This document shows positions 43,069 to 52,412 of a stretch of DNA of 64,000 nt, one piece after another; within the stretch, counting starts at the first letter, position 1; each line of letters starts with the position of its first letter. The position numbers and the translations under genes were made by a program. The stretch is from NCBI GenBank assembly GCA_963736175.1, contig CAVTNU010000002.1, positions 434,001 through 498,000 on the forward strand, read 5' to 3'. Below the pieces are notes generated by a model. It made no database searches, had not been told where the DNA came from, and saw only the letters and a list, made by a program, of their open reading frames with translations. This stretch comes from Rhodoblastus sp963736175. GTDB lineage: Bacteria > Pseudomonadota > Alphaproteobacteria > Rhizobiales > Beijerinckiaceae.

Positions 43069-44919
43069 TCACGGCGCCTCCAGGCGCTCCAGCTCTTCGA
43101 TCATGCCTTCGATCATCGATAGGCCGATATCCCAGAACTTGGGGTCGCGCGCGTTCAGGCCGAAGGGGGCGAGAAGTTCGCCGTAATGTTTCGAGCCGCC
43201 GGCCTCCAGCAGGGCGAAGTATTTTTCGACGAAGCCGGGTTCGCCTTGCTGATAGACGCCATAAAGCGAGTTCACCAGGCAGTCGCCGAACGCATAGGCG
43301 TAAACGTAAAACGGCGAGTGGATGAAATGGGGAATATAGGCCCAGAACGTCTCGTAACCCGGCCCGAGCCGGATCGCCGGCCCCAGACTTTCGCCCTGAA
43401 CGCTCATCCATAATTCGCACAGCCGCTCGGCCGTCAATTCCCCCGATTTGCGCTCGGCGTGGACCTTGCGCTCGAATGTGTAGAACGCGATCTGGCGCAC
43501 GACGGTATTGAGCATATCCTCGACCTTGGAGGCGAGCAGCGCGCGCCTTTGCGCCGGATCGCGCGCGTCCGCCAGCAACGCGCGGAAGGTCAGCATTTCG
43601 CCAAAAACGGACGCGGTTTCGGCGAGCGTCAGCGGCGTTTGCGCCATCAACGCGCCGTTATGCGCCGCAAGAACCTGATGCACGCCGTGGCCGAGTTCGT
43701 GGGCGAGCGTCATCACGTCGCGCGGTTTGCCCTGGTAGTTGAGCAGAACATAAGGATGGACGGACGGAACGGTCGGATGGGCGAAGGCGCCGGGAGCCTT
43801 GCCGGGGCGCACCGGCGCGTCGATCCAGCCATGATCGAAAAAGCGGCCGGCGATTTCAGCCATGCGTGGGGAAAAGCGCCCATAGGCCGACAAAATGGCC
43901 TCTTTCGCTTCGCTCCACGCATAAGTCTTCTGCGGCGTGTCGGGCAAAGGCGCATTGCGGTCATAGTGATTGAGTTGGTCCTTGCCGAACCAGCGCGCCT
44001 TGAGCTTGTAGTAGCGATGCGACAGGCGCGGGTAAGCGTCGCGCACCGCGCTCGTCAACGCCGCCACCACCTCGGGCTCGACACGATTGGACAGATGGCG
44101 CGAATCGGCCGGATCCTTGAAGCCGCGCCATTGATCGGAAATATCCTTATCCTTGGCGAGCGTATTGGTCACCAGCGTAAAGATCCGCATGTTGGCTTTC
44201 AGCGTCGCGGCCACGGCGTTCGAGGCCTTTTCGCGCTTTCGCGGATCTTCGTCCTGAAACAGGCTGAGCGTCGGTTCAAGCGTCAACTCCTGCCCGTCGA
44301 CCTCGAAACGCAGCGCCGCGATGGTTTCGTCGAAAAGACGATTCCAGGCGGCGCGGCCGGTCACTGATTTTTCGTGAAACAGGCGCTCGATCTCGTCGTC
44401 CAGCTGAAAGGGTTTTTCCTTGGCGATGTCCTCGATCCAGGGCCGGTAATGATCGAGCGGCGCGCGCGCCGCGGCGGCGCTCAAGGCCTTGTCGTCGAGC
44501 CGGTTCAATTCAAGCTGGAAGAACAGAAGATCGGAGGCGGCGGCGGTCATTTTCTCCTGCGCGTCGCCGAAAAATTTCGTGCGCGCCGGATCGGCGGTGT
44601 TTTCGGCGTAGACGAGGCCGGCGTAGGACATGACGCGCCCGATCAATTCTTCCAGCCGTTCATAACGGACGATGGCCTGAAACAGCTGTTCGCTGGCGTC
44701 TGGGGCCGCCAACGCCTGAGCCAATCGGCCGCGCCAATCGCCGGCGAATAGCGCGCATTCGTTCGCCGCGCGCTCAAGATCGTCGCGAAACTCGCTCGTC
44801 TGCATGCCTGAATAAAGATCTTCAAGCCGCCATTGCGGCAGATCGTCTGATGCGGCGCCTGCGGTTGACGGGCGCTCGTTGAGCGCGGCGGAGAGGGCGT
44901 TGAAGGGGTTCAAGTGCAT
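43069..44919 (-). CDS. pepF: Oligoendopeptidase F (M3 family metallopeptidase)
   Basis: This 616-residue cytosolic zinc peptidase of family M3B degrades short peptides. The zinc site MTLAHELGHGVHQVLAAHNG holds the HExxH-type motif (HELGH), and the third ligand region TLAETASVFGEML follows. The PepF signature HPYVLLNYQGKPRD and C-terminal HSPFYVYAYAFGDCLVNSLY also fit. The ATG at 44919 gives the family-length protein. It ends 25 bp before the SDR start on the same strand. Confidence 0.93.
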   Translation of the reverse strand: MHLNPFNALSAALNERPSTAGAASDDLPQWRLEDLYSGMQTSEFRDDLERAANECALFAGDWRGRLAQALAAPDASEQLFQAIVRYERLEELIGRVMSYAGLVYAENTADPARTKFFGDAQEKMTAAASDLLFFQLELNRLDDKALSAAAARAPLDHYRPWIEDIAKEKPFQLDDEIERLFHEKSVTGRAAWNRLFDETIAALRFEVDGQELTLEPTLSLFQDEDPRKREKASNAVAATLKANMRIFTLVTNTLAKDKDISDQWRGFKDPADSRHLSNRVEPEVVAALTSAVRDAYPRLSHRYYKLKARWFGKDQLNHYDRNAPLPDTPQKTYAWSEAKEAILSAYGRFSPRMAEIAGRFFDHGWIDAPVRPGKAPGAFAHPTVPSVHPYVLLNYQGKPRDVMTLAHELGHGVHQVLAAHNGALMAQTPLTLAETASVFGEMLTFRALLADARDPAQRRALLASKVEDMLNTVVRQIAFYTFERKVHAERKSGELTAERLCELWMSVQGESLGPAIRLGPGYETFWAYIPHFIHSPFYVYAYAFGDCLVNSLYGVYQQGEPGFVEKYFALLEAGGSKHYGELLAPFGLNARDPKFWDIGLSMIEGMIEELERLEAP

Positions 44920-45360
44920 GGCGCGATTATAGACCCGTTGAGAGCGTTGAGGCAGCTATATTTGGCGACTTGCGCCAAAGGTTCAACCAAGGCTCCGCCA
45001 GGCGCGCGCCCTTCTTAAGGGAAAATACCGAATTCGCCCAAAGTCCTGCAAAGCCAGGCCACAGGCGTCATTTTGCGCTTCCGGTCGGACATATCGGCGC
45101 GTCGACCGTTAACGCGTTCTAAACGGAACGGGGCCGCCCGCCCGGCGAAAAGACCCTTCGGCGCATCAATTTGGAGCGATTGGGCTTTGCCCGTTAACAC
45201 CGCATTTACCGCGATGCAGCAGCATGGCGCCAAGCGGGCAAATCGACCGTTTGTCGCCCGCTTCCAAAAAAGCGGCGAGGCCCGCCGTCGAGAAAATGGC
45301 TAAAAACAATCATGTGGCGCGCGCTCGGCCTTGGCTTCGATCGCGCCCTGAGAAAGTGGA
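44920..45360. other. Intergenic region between pepF and the sigma-54 regulator, with two near-CtrA motifs
   Basis: This 441-bp gap holds no convincing gene. Two sites resemble the alphaproteobacterial CtrA box (TTAA-N7-TTAA), each with one mismatch: TTAA-N7-TAAA at 45109-45123 and TTAA-N7-TTTA at 45194-45208. They lie about 250 and 150 bp upstream of the response-regulator gene. This is a sequence match only. Confidence 0.35.
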
Positions 45361-46844
45361 ATGATGATTTCGACCGTTTTGATCGCCGATGATGATCCTG
45401 TTCAGCGCCGCCTCCTGGAAGCTATGGTCAGGCGTTTTGGTTACGAGGCGGAAACGGTTGAAGGCGGGCAAGCGGCGCTGGACCGCTTACAGGCGCAAGG
45501 TCGGCCCAATATCGATCTCTTGATTCTCGATCTTGTCATGCCCGATCTCGATGGTATGGGCGTGCTCGGACGCCTGCGCGAGGCGAGGATGACCACGCCG
45601 GTCATCGTGCAAACGGCGCATGGCTCCATTGAGGCGGTGATTTCCGCCATGCGCGCGGGCGCCATCGATTTTGTCGTCAAGCCGGTCGGCGCAGAACGGC
45701 TGCAAATCTCCATCAAGAACGCCATGCGCGTCGATGCGCTTGAGGATGAAATCCGCCGCATCAACCGTAAGAACGCAGGGGTTCTCGGCTTCAAGGATAT
45801 ATTGTCGCATTCGGACGACATGATGAGAGCAATTCGTCTTGGCGAACGCGCCGCCAAGTCCAACATTCCGGTGCTGATCGAAGGCAAATCAGGCGTCGGC
45901 AAGGAATTGATGGCCCGCGCCATCCAGGGTTCGTCGGAACGGCGCGGCAAGCCTTTCGTCACGGTCAATTGCGGCGCCTTGCCGGAAAACCTAGTGGAAT
46001 CGATCCTGTTCGGCCACGAGAAGGGCGCCTTCACTGGCGCGACCGAAAAGCACGCCGGCAAGTTTCTTGAGGCCAATGGCGGCACCTTGTTTCTTGACGA
46101 AGTCGGCGAATTGCCACCCGAAACGCAGGTCAAGCTGCTGCGCGCGCTGCAAGAGGGCGAGATCGACCCGGTGGGCGCGCGCCGCTCCGTGCGCGTCGAC
46201 GTGCGGCTGATTTCGGCGACCAATCAAAATCTCATCGATCTCGTCAAACGCGGTCTGTTTCGCGAGGATCTCTACTACCGCCTCAACGTCTTTCCCATTT
46301 GCATTCCGCCGTTGCGGGCGCGCCGGGTTAACTCGCCGAACTCGCCCGTCGCTTTCTGGCGCGGTTCGCCGCGGAAGAGGGCAAAAGACTGCGCGGCATT
46401 TCCGCCGAGGCTTTGGCCCTGCTGTCGATCTACGACTGGCCCGGCAACGTTCGCCAGCTCGAAAACGCCGTCTTCCGCGCCGTGGTGCTGTGCGACGGCG
46501 ATGAACTGACGGTCGCCGAGTTCCCGCAAATCGCCGCGCAGGTCGAGGGTTTTGACGTGCGTGTGCCGCCCGCGCCGGCCCCGTACGCGCTCAGCCAACC
46601 GACCGCGCGCGAAATTGTGCGGGTCGAAGTGCGCGACCCTAATGTCATGCGCCTGCTTGATGAAAATGGCGACGTGCGCACGCTGGAAAGCCTCGAGGAG
46701 GAGGCTATCCGCTTCGCGCTGGCCCATTACCGCGGTCAGATGTCGGAAATGGCGCGCAAGCTCTGCATCGGGCGTTCGACCCTTTATCGCAAGATGAAGG
46801 AATTCGGGCTCGATGAGACGCAGGTCGACACCAACGCGGCGTAG
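45361..46844 (+). pseudogene. Sigma-54-dependent response regulator (NtrC/TacA type), frameshifted as sequenced
   Basis: The domain order is receiver (phospho-Asp57 in LLILDLVMPDLDG), AAA+ sigma-54 activator and C-terminal Fis-type helix-turn-helix. In the AAA+ domain, Walker A GKSGVGKELMARA lies near residue 177, GAFTGA at 222-227 contacts sigma-54, Walker B is GGTLFLDEVGEL and the arginine-rich RGLFREDLYYRLNVF follows. The first frame ends its homology at PPLRARR. The adjacent frame resumes with AELARRFLARFAAEEGKRLR, IYDWPGNVRQLENAVFRA and the HTH KLCIGRSTLYRKMKEFGL. One missing base near 46332-46333 explains the break. The N-terminus resembles the TacA group. No kinase gene is adjacent. 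Confidence 0.85.
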
Positions 46845-47193
46845 GGTCTGTGGAGACTTCCGCGCGGACGGCCGCGCGCCGACGGGGCGCGTATGAGGCT
46901 CCTCGCGCAAGGCGTCTTGTTGCGCTCAGGCAACGCAAATCGAATCTTCGTGACGGTTGGAGGTTTTTGTCGTTGTCGCGGGTTGATTTTTGCGATGCGA
47001 GCGCGCTTTTTAGCAAATTCTGGATGGCTGGCGGCGCGGCGTCGGCAGGTCGGTCGAGCTTCAATTCAGACGTTTGTCGCCAAAGGGCCGCGTTTCGTGA
47101 GTAGCCTCGGGGCGTCGTCGCGGCGAGCGGACGGCGGGCTGAAACCTTCCGTTGGAAGCAGGCGACGCTAAATTTAGGTCAAAAGGGCGGAAC
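46845..47193. other. Intergenic region before the L,D-transpeptidase gene
   Basis: In these 349 bp I see no credible gene, RNA or strong promoter match. The last 20 bases carry the ribosome-binding site (AGGGCGG) of the transpeptidase gene. Confidence 0.4.
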
Positions 47194-49134
47194 ATGCCGT
47201 CTCGGCTTCGAGCTTTATGGATTGTCGGCCTGGCCTCGACGGCGTTCGTCGGCGCGCCGGCTGGATTGGCGCGCGCTTTGTCGACCGAGCAGGGCGCCAA
47301 CGCGCCCATCCGATCCGCCCGCGCGGGGCTTGAGCCGCCCGCGTTCGTGCTGCCGGAAGAGCCTGAGGTCATTGTAGATTTAGGCGGAGCGGACACACCC
47401 AAAAGCGCCTCGGCGCCGATGTCCGACGCCGTCGCGCGTTCAGATGGCGCTCTGGATCCCGCCAAATCCGATGTCGCTAAGTCCGATGTGGGGAAAAACG
47501 ACGCCCCCGTCGCGACGGGCGCGCCTGCGCCGCGGATTGAGGAACGCCGCGCCACCGCCGCGCTGGAGCCCGGCAAAGCCGATATCCCGGCTGTGGCCGC
47601 GCCTGCCGCGTCGCCCGCCGCGCCGATTGTCCCGAACGTTGAAGGCGCGCAGCCGCCGCAAAGTCCGCCGGCGATCAACGTCGCGATCAAGGACGCGCTG
47701 GAATCGCTGGCCCGCGCGCCAGCGCAACGCGCTAGCGAGGCGCGCAAACAAGTCGAAACCCTCGCCGCTTTCTACGCCGCCCGCGACTACGCGCCGATCT
47801 GGTTGGCGCAGGGCGAGTGGACGGACGCCGCCAAAGGCGCGTTCGCCCGCCTTCAGCGCGCCGCCGAGGACGGGCTCGATCTGCGCGACTATAAGGTCTA
47901 TTCGCTCGACAAAGGCGCCGACGCGTCGCTGGCGCAGGGCGAGTTGGCGCTGTCGGGCGCGGTCGCCGCCTACGCCCGGCAGGCGAGCGGGGCGCGCATC
48001 GATCCCGCGCGCATTTCGCATCTGATCGGCGCGCGTCCGGAAGTCGTGGAGACGGCCAAAGCGCTTGAGGACACCTCGCGCGCCGCTGACGCCGACGCTT
48101 TTTTGCAGGGCTATAATCCAGCCCATCCGGGATATCTGGCGTTACGCGCCAAGCTCGCCGAAATCCGCGCCAGAACGACGCCGAGCGCGGCGCGCGAGAT
48201 CATCGCGACGGAGCCGCCGCTCAAGCCCGGCGCGCGCGATCCGCGGGTGCCGCTGGTGCGCGCGCGTTTTGGTCTGGATATGGGCGCCGATCCCGCCGAT
48301 AGCGCGCTTTACGACACCAAGATCGCGGCGGCGGTCGCCGATTTCCAGCGCGTCAATGGACTGCCGCCCTCGGGCGTCCTGACGCCTCGCACTCTGGCGG
48401 CCCTGAGCGGGATGCGGCCCTCGAGCCTCGAAGCGGAAATCATCGCCAATATGGAGCGTTGGCGTTGGCTGCCCAGGGATATCGGCGTCGATCGCATCGA
48501 GGTCAATCTGCCGGAATTCGAAGTTCGGCTGACGCGCGCGGGGCAGGCGGTTTATCAAACGCGCGTCGTTGTCGGCAAACCAAACACGCCGACGCCGATC
48601 TTCTCCAACAAAATGCAGTATCTGATCGTCAATCCGTCCTGGAACGTGCCGCAGTCGATCATAAAGAAGGAGATGGCGCCGAAGGCGGCGCAGGATCCCG
48701 GCTATTTCAGCCGGCTGGGATATCAAGTTACGTTCAGACACGGCCTGATGACGGTCCGTCAGCCGCCAGGCGAACGCAACGCGCTGGGCCGTATCAAATT
48801 CATGTTCCCCAACGACTACTCGGTCTATCTGCACGATACGCCGTCGCGCAGCTTGTTCGCCGCGTCCAGGCGCGCGTTCTCGCACGGTTGCGTGCGCGTC
48901 GACCAGCCTTTCGCCTTCGCCGAGGCGGTGCTCGGCCGCGACCATGGCTGGACCGAGGCGCGCGTGCGCCATCTGATCGGCGGCGGCGAGCGCACCGTCT
49001 TCCTGCCGGCGACGCTGCCGATCCACATCGAATATTTTACCGTGAGCGTCGATGCGGCGGGCCAGACGCATCAGTATGAGGACATCTACGGCTACTCGCG
49101 AAAAGTGCGCGAGTTGCTCGGGCTCAACGGCTGA
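47194..49134 (+). CDS. L,D-transpeptidase (YkuD domain, YcbB-like)
   Basis: This 646-residue exported peptidoglycan cross-linking enzyme has a signal peptide (RALWIVGLASTAFVGAPAGL). A long Ala/Pro/Asp-rich linker runs to about residue 160. A scaffold domain (FYAARDYAPIWLAQGEWTDA) and a peptidoglycan-binding region (FQRVNGLPPSGVLTPRTLAA) follow. The C-terminal YkuD catalytic domain shows VVGKPNTPTPIFSNKMQYL and the catalytic His/Ser/Cys motif AFSHGCVRVDQPF. It forms 3-3 cross-links between diaminopimelate residues. The ATG at 47194 has AGGGCGG upstream. The linker carries a short Lys-Ser-Asp-Val repeat (AKSDVAKSDVGKND). A DUF882 wall protein follows downstream. Confidence 0.93.
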   Translation: MPSRLRALWIVGLASTAFVGAPAGLARALSTEQGANAPIRSARAGLEPPAFVLPEEPEVIVDLGGADTPKSASAPMSDAVARSDGALDPAKSDVAKSDVGKNDAPVATGAPAPRIEERRATAALEPGKADIPAVAAPAASPAAPIVPNVEGAQPPQSPPAINVAIKDALESLARAPAQRASEARKQVETLAAFYAARDYAPIWLAQGEWTDAAKGAFARLQRAAEDGLDLRDYKVYSLDKGADASLAQGELALSGAVAAYARQASGARIDPARISHLIGARPEVVETAKALEDTSRAADADAFLQGYNPAHPGYLALRAKLAEIRARTTPSAAREIIATEPPLKPGARDPRVPLVRARFGLDMGADPADSALYDTKIAAAVADFQRVNGLPPSGVLTPRTLAALSGMRPSSLEAEIIANMERWRWLPRDIGVDRIEVNLPEFEVRLTRAGQAVYQTRVVVGKPNTPTPIFSNKMQYLIVNPSWNVPQSIIKKEMAPKAAQDPGYFSRLGYQVTFRHGLMTVRQPPGERNALGRIKFMFPNDYSVYLHDTPSRSLFAASRRAFSHGCVRVDQPFAFAEAVLGRDHGWTEARVRHLIGGGERTVFLPATLPIHIEYFTVSVDAAGQTHQYEDIYGYSRKVRELLGLNG

Positions 49135-49159
49135 ACGGTTTCAAAAGGCTTGGCGCGTC

Positions 49160-49208
49160 TTGGCGATCGGTCGTCGCCAACGTCCGACGGGCGGTATCCC
49201 GCCCATTT
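49160..49208 (+). terminator. Two tandem hairpins after the L,D-transpeptidase gene
   Basis: TTGGCGA (49160-49166) pairs perfectly with TCGCCAA (49174-49180). GGGCGG (49189-49194) pairs with CCGCCC (49199-49204) and is followed by ATTTG. They lie 26-70 bp after the stop and probably end that transcript, although the T-tail is weak. Confidence 0.55.
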
Positions 49209-49640
49209 GCGCGGCGTTTTGTTGATCTTGACTATAGATATTCAGGGCAAGCAGAACGCCACTGACGCTCCGGACGAAGTCTGCAATGATCAGCCTTCGT
49301 CGACCAACCTTGTGTCGAAAACGAAGCGTCTTGCTTTTCCACAAGTTTATTTCAGGCAGAAGCAACGGCCGGGCTGAGCGCAATAGGCTCGATGACGCGA
49401 GCCTAAGCTTGCGCGGCGCGCCAAATTGTCACACCGGAGAAAAAAACAGGTGGCGCGGCCTTTTTTGACAGGGTGTGGCTTTATCGAGACAATTAGTGTA
49501 TGCAGGGCGGCGCCAAAGGGGAGCAACAGCGCGTTAACACATTTCGTCAATGATTTGCTCACCATGTTCGCCGCACGTTCAGGCTCGCCTGAGCGCCGCC
49601 AGAGTTTCAGGTCTCTGCCCGACAGCCAGCGAGTTCAAAT
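49209..49640. other. Intergenic region upstream of the DUF882 gene
   Basis: This gap (432 bp after the hairpins; 506 bp in all from 49135) is slightly AT-richer than its surroundings and contains the promoter candidate at 49465-49493. Short reading frames on both strands have no protein-like composition or ribosome-binding site, so I do not call them. Nothing resembles a tRNA. Confidence 0.45.
49465..49493 (+). promoter_or_regulatory. Candidate sigma-70-type promoter for the DUF882 gene
   Basis: A perfect TTGACA (49465-49470) is followed after exactly 17 nt by GACAAT (49488-49493, four of six matches to the -10 consensus). The start of transcription would be near 49500, giving a leader of about 140 nt before the TTG start at 49641. 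This is one of the better promoter matches in the window. Confidence 0.5.
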
Positions 49641-51290
49641 TTGCGCAAACGTTTTGCCGTCGCACATCGCTTGATAGGCCTAGCCAATTTTAAGGCTTTT
49701 GGGTTCTTGTCGGCGCTAGCGATGGTTGTTTCGCCGACGTCGTTGCAGACAGCGGCGGCCAATGGCGATACGCGCACACTCTATCTCTATCATTCGCACA
49801 CCAAGGAGACGATTGCGGCGACGTTTCGCGTCAATGGTCATTATGACGCCGCGACCCTTGAAAAACTGAATTATTTTCTGCGCGACTGGCGCAATGACGA
49901 ACCGACCAAGATGGACCCGCGGCTGTTCGACGTCGTGTGGGAGACCTATCGGGCGGGCGAGCGCGGCTCCAGTCCCGACGATCCGATCATCGTCGTTTCC
50001 GCCTATCGCTGCCCGGCGACGAACGCCATGCTGCGCCGCAGATCGCGCGCGGTCGCCAGACATTCCCAGCACATGCTCGGCAAGGCGATGGATACGACGC
50101 TTCCCGAAATGCCGCTTGAGCGGCTGCGCGAAATCGCCATGCGCATGCAACGCGGCGGCGTCGGTTTCTATCCGCGCGTCAACACACCGTTCATTCATCT
50201 CGATGTCGGCGGCGTGCGTTCGTGGCCGCGCATGAGCTACGACCAGCTTGCGCGTCTTTTCCCCGACGGCAAAACCGTGCATCTGCCCTCCAATGGTTCG
50301 CCGCTCGCCCGTTACGCCGAGGCCAAGGCCAAGATCGAGGCGCGCGGCGGCGAAGCGCCGGTTGTCGTGGCCGAACGCAGCGGCGGCGGCGTCAGGGGCT
50401 TTTTCGCTTCCCTGTTCGGCGGCGGCGGCGAGGACGAGGACGAAGGCCGCGTCGTCGCGACCGCCAGCAGCTACCGTCAGAGCGGGCGCGGCGAGCGCGC
50501 CGTCGCCTCGAACGATGACGAAGAAAACGCCGATGTCGCGCCCGCGCCAACGCGCGCGCAAATGCTCGCCAGCGCGCAGAATAATCTGCCGCGCGGGGAA
50601 ACCTATCTTACAACCCCGGCTGCCGCGCCCGCCCCGGCGCGCCAACAATTTGCGTCTCTCGGTCCGACGCCGCCGGCACCGCCCGTAAAGCCGACGCCGC
50701 TTGAGGAAGGAACCGCGCAACGCGATGTTCCGGCCGATACGCCTTTGCCGCCGCGCCGCCCGAACGACATATTCAGTCTGGAGTCCACGCCTACTCCGCC
50801 CGCTCGCCCGGTCGAGTTGGCCAGTCTGCCGGCCATCATCACCCAGGGCGCCAGCGCGTCGCCGAGCGCGCCTTCGTCCGCCGTCGACGCTTTGGCCTAT
50901 ACCGGGTTGCGCGGCGTGGACGCGGCGGCCCCGGTCGCGACGCCAGCGCCGTCCGAGTCGCCTTCCCTCCGCAAAACCATCGTTGCGTCGCTGCGGCCGG
51001 CCGCTCGCGCCAAGAGCGCGCGCGTGGCGACGACGCGAGCTATCGAGCAGGAAATGTCGCCGGCGCGTATTGATCGCGATAATTTCCAAGCGCTGATCGC
51101 CAAAGCGCTGACGACCGACGCGCCATCCGACGCGGTGCTGGTCGCGCGCGCGGCGGGTCTGCGGGCGTTCGCGCGTTTGGAAGCGCAAGCCGCTTTCGCG
51201 CCCATGGGCGGACCGCCGTCGCGTTTCAGCGCCGAGGCGACGCGGTTGACCGTCGGCGGGTTCACCGCCAGCGACCGCAAAGTCGATTGA
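49641..51290 (+). CDS. DUF882 (peptidase M15-like, YcbK family) envelope protein with long Pro/Ala-rich tail
   Basis: This is a 549-residue exported protein. After a signal-like stretch (FKAFGFLSALAMVVSPTS) comes the DUF882 domain (residues about 45-215): TLYLYHSHTKETIAATFRVN, VVSAYRCPATNAMLR, SRAVARHSQHMLGKAMDTTL and GGVGFYPRVNTPFIHLDVGG. The His and Asp residues are those of an M15-type zinc D,D-/L,D-carboxypeptidase fold. The last 300 residues are low-complexity Ala/Pro/Ser with a Gly-rich and acidic patch (FFASLFGGGGEDEDEG), probably disordered and cell-wall spanning. Translation appears to start at a TTG at 49641; no earlier ATG exists in frame. It probably remodels peptidoglycan, consistent with the L,D-transpeptidase upstream. 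Confidence 0.85.
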   Translation: MRKRFAVAHRLIGLANFKAFGFLSALAMVVSPTSLQTAAANGDTRTLYLYHSHTKETIAATFRVNGHYDAATLEKLNYFLRDWRNDEPTKMDPRLFDVVWETYRAGERGSSPDDPIIVVSAYRCPATNAMLRRRSRAVARHSQHMLGKAMDTTLPEMPLERLREIAMRMQRGGVGFYPRVNTPFIHLDVGGVRSWPRMSYDQLARLFPDGKTVHLPSNGSPLARYAEAKAKIEARGGEAPVVVAERSGGGVRGFFASLFGGGGEDEDEGRVVATASSYRQSGRGERAVASNDDEENADVAPAPTRAQMLASAQNNLPRGETYLTTPAAAPAPARQQFASLGPTPPAPPVKPTPLEEGTAQRDVPADTPLPPRRPNDIFSLESTPTPPARPVELASLPAIITQGASASPSAPSSAVDALAYTGLRGVDAAAPVATPAPSESPSLRKTIVASLRPAARAKSARVATTRAIEQEMSPARIDRDNFQALIAKALTTDAPSDAVLVARAAGLRAFARLEAQAAFAPMGGPPSRFSAEATRLTVGGFTASDRKVD

Positions 51291-51356
51291 TTTTGTCGAT
51301 GCTCCGACAGCAATGCGTGGGGTGCGCAAAGAGCGCATTGATGCTATGAGGCGCAA

Positions 51357-52358
51357 ATGAACGCCTCGAACAACACCAAGAGCATTTCAGCGAACACCGC
51401 CGCGCAATCGGCCGTGCGCGCGCTGACCACGGAAATCGCCGGGATCGCCGCGTTGAAAGCGGCTTTGGTCAACGGTCTCGGCGCGCCGTTCGAACGAGCC
51501 GTCGCCGCGATGCAACAGGCGAGCGGCCGCGTCATCGTCACCGGCATGGGCAAATCCGGCCATATCGGCCGCAAGATCGCCGCGACGATGGCCTCCACGG
51601 GAACGCCCGCTTATTTCGTCCATCCTGGCGAAGCCAGCCATGGCGATCTTGGCATGATCCAGTCGGGCGACGTCATCCTCGCCCTGTCCTGGTCGGGCGA
51701 GACGGCGGAGCTTGCCGACATCATCACCTATTCCCGGCGCTTTCGCACCATTCTGGTGGCGATCACCTCAAACGCCCAATCCGCGCTTGGCGCGCAGGCC
51801 GACATCTGTCTGGCCTTACCGCGCGCTGAGGAGGCTTGCCCGATCGGACTTGCGCCAACGACGTCCACCACGATGCAATTGGTCATGGGCGACGCGCTGG
51901 CGATCGCTCTGCTGGAGGCGCGCGGCTTCACAGCTCAGGATTTCGGCGTTTTCCATCCCGGCGGCAAGCTCGGCGCGAAATTGCGTTACGTGCGCGATCT
52001 GATGCATGTGGACGCGGCGATTCCGCATGTGCGCGTCGGCGCCTCGATGGCGGACGCCATCATGGAAATGTCGAAAAAGGGTTTTGGCTGCGTCGGCGTG
52101 CTCGACACGCGGGACGGACTTGCCGGCATCATCACCGACGGCGACCTGCGCCGCCACATGCGCGCCGACCTGATGGCGGCGGCGGTCGAGGAGGCGATGA
52201 CCGCCAATCCCCGCACGATCCGACCGGACATGTTGGCGGCCGAAGCGCTGGAAATCATGAACGGCGCCAAAATCACGGCGCTTTTCGTGATCGAGAGCGA
52301 CCGGAAAATCTGCGGCGTCATCCACCTTCACGATCTCTTGCGCGCCGGCGTGGCCTGA
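51357..52358 (+). CDS. kdsD: Arabinose-5-phosphate isomerase (KpsF/GutQ family)
   Basis: This 333-residue aldose-ketose isomerase converts ribulose-5-phosphate to arabinose-5-phosphate, the first step to Kdo of lipopolysaccharide. The N-terminal SIS domain contains VTGMGKSGHIGRKIAATMAS and TPAYFVHPGEASHGDLGMI, followed by SWSGETAELAD and APTTSTTMQLVMGDALA. Two CBS domains follow (MSKKGFGCVGVLDTRDGLAG, then ALEIMNGAKITALFVIESD). The ATG at 51357 has GAGGCG upstream. It fits the lipopolysaccharide theme with lptCAB. Confidence 0.95.
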   Translation: MNASNNTKSISANTAAQSAVRALTTEIAGIAALKAALVNGLGAPFERAVAAMQQASGRVIVTGMGKSGHIGRKIAATMASTGTPAYFVHPGEASHGDLGMIQSGDVILALSWSGETAELADIITYSRRFRTILVAITSNAQSALGAQADICLALPRAEEACPIGLAPTTSTTMQLVMGDALAIALLEARGFTAQDFGVFHPGGKLGAKLRYVRDLMHVDAAIPHVRVGASMADAIMEMSKKGFGCVGVLDTRDGLAGIITDGDLRRHMRADLMAAAVEEAMTANPRTIRPDMLAAEALEIMNGAKITALFVIESDRKICGVIHLHDLLRAGVA

Positions 52359-52412
52359 GAAAGTCGGTTGCTCAGCGCGGCCGAAACGCGCCCGCGCGGC
52401 CGCCTTCCCGGG

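Noticed and set aside
45073..45303. A possible 76-residue protein upstream of the sigma-54 regulator
   Set aside because: Codon use unlike the neighbours and overlaps the candidate CtrA boxes; no ribosome-binding site.
49141..49383. Short open frames on both strands after the L,D-transpeptidase
   Set aside because: They overlap the terminator hairpins and have no initiation signals.
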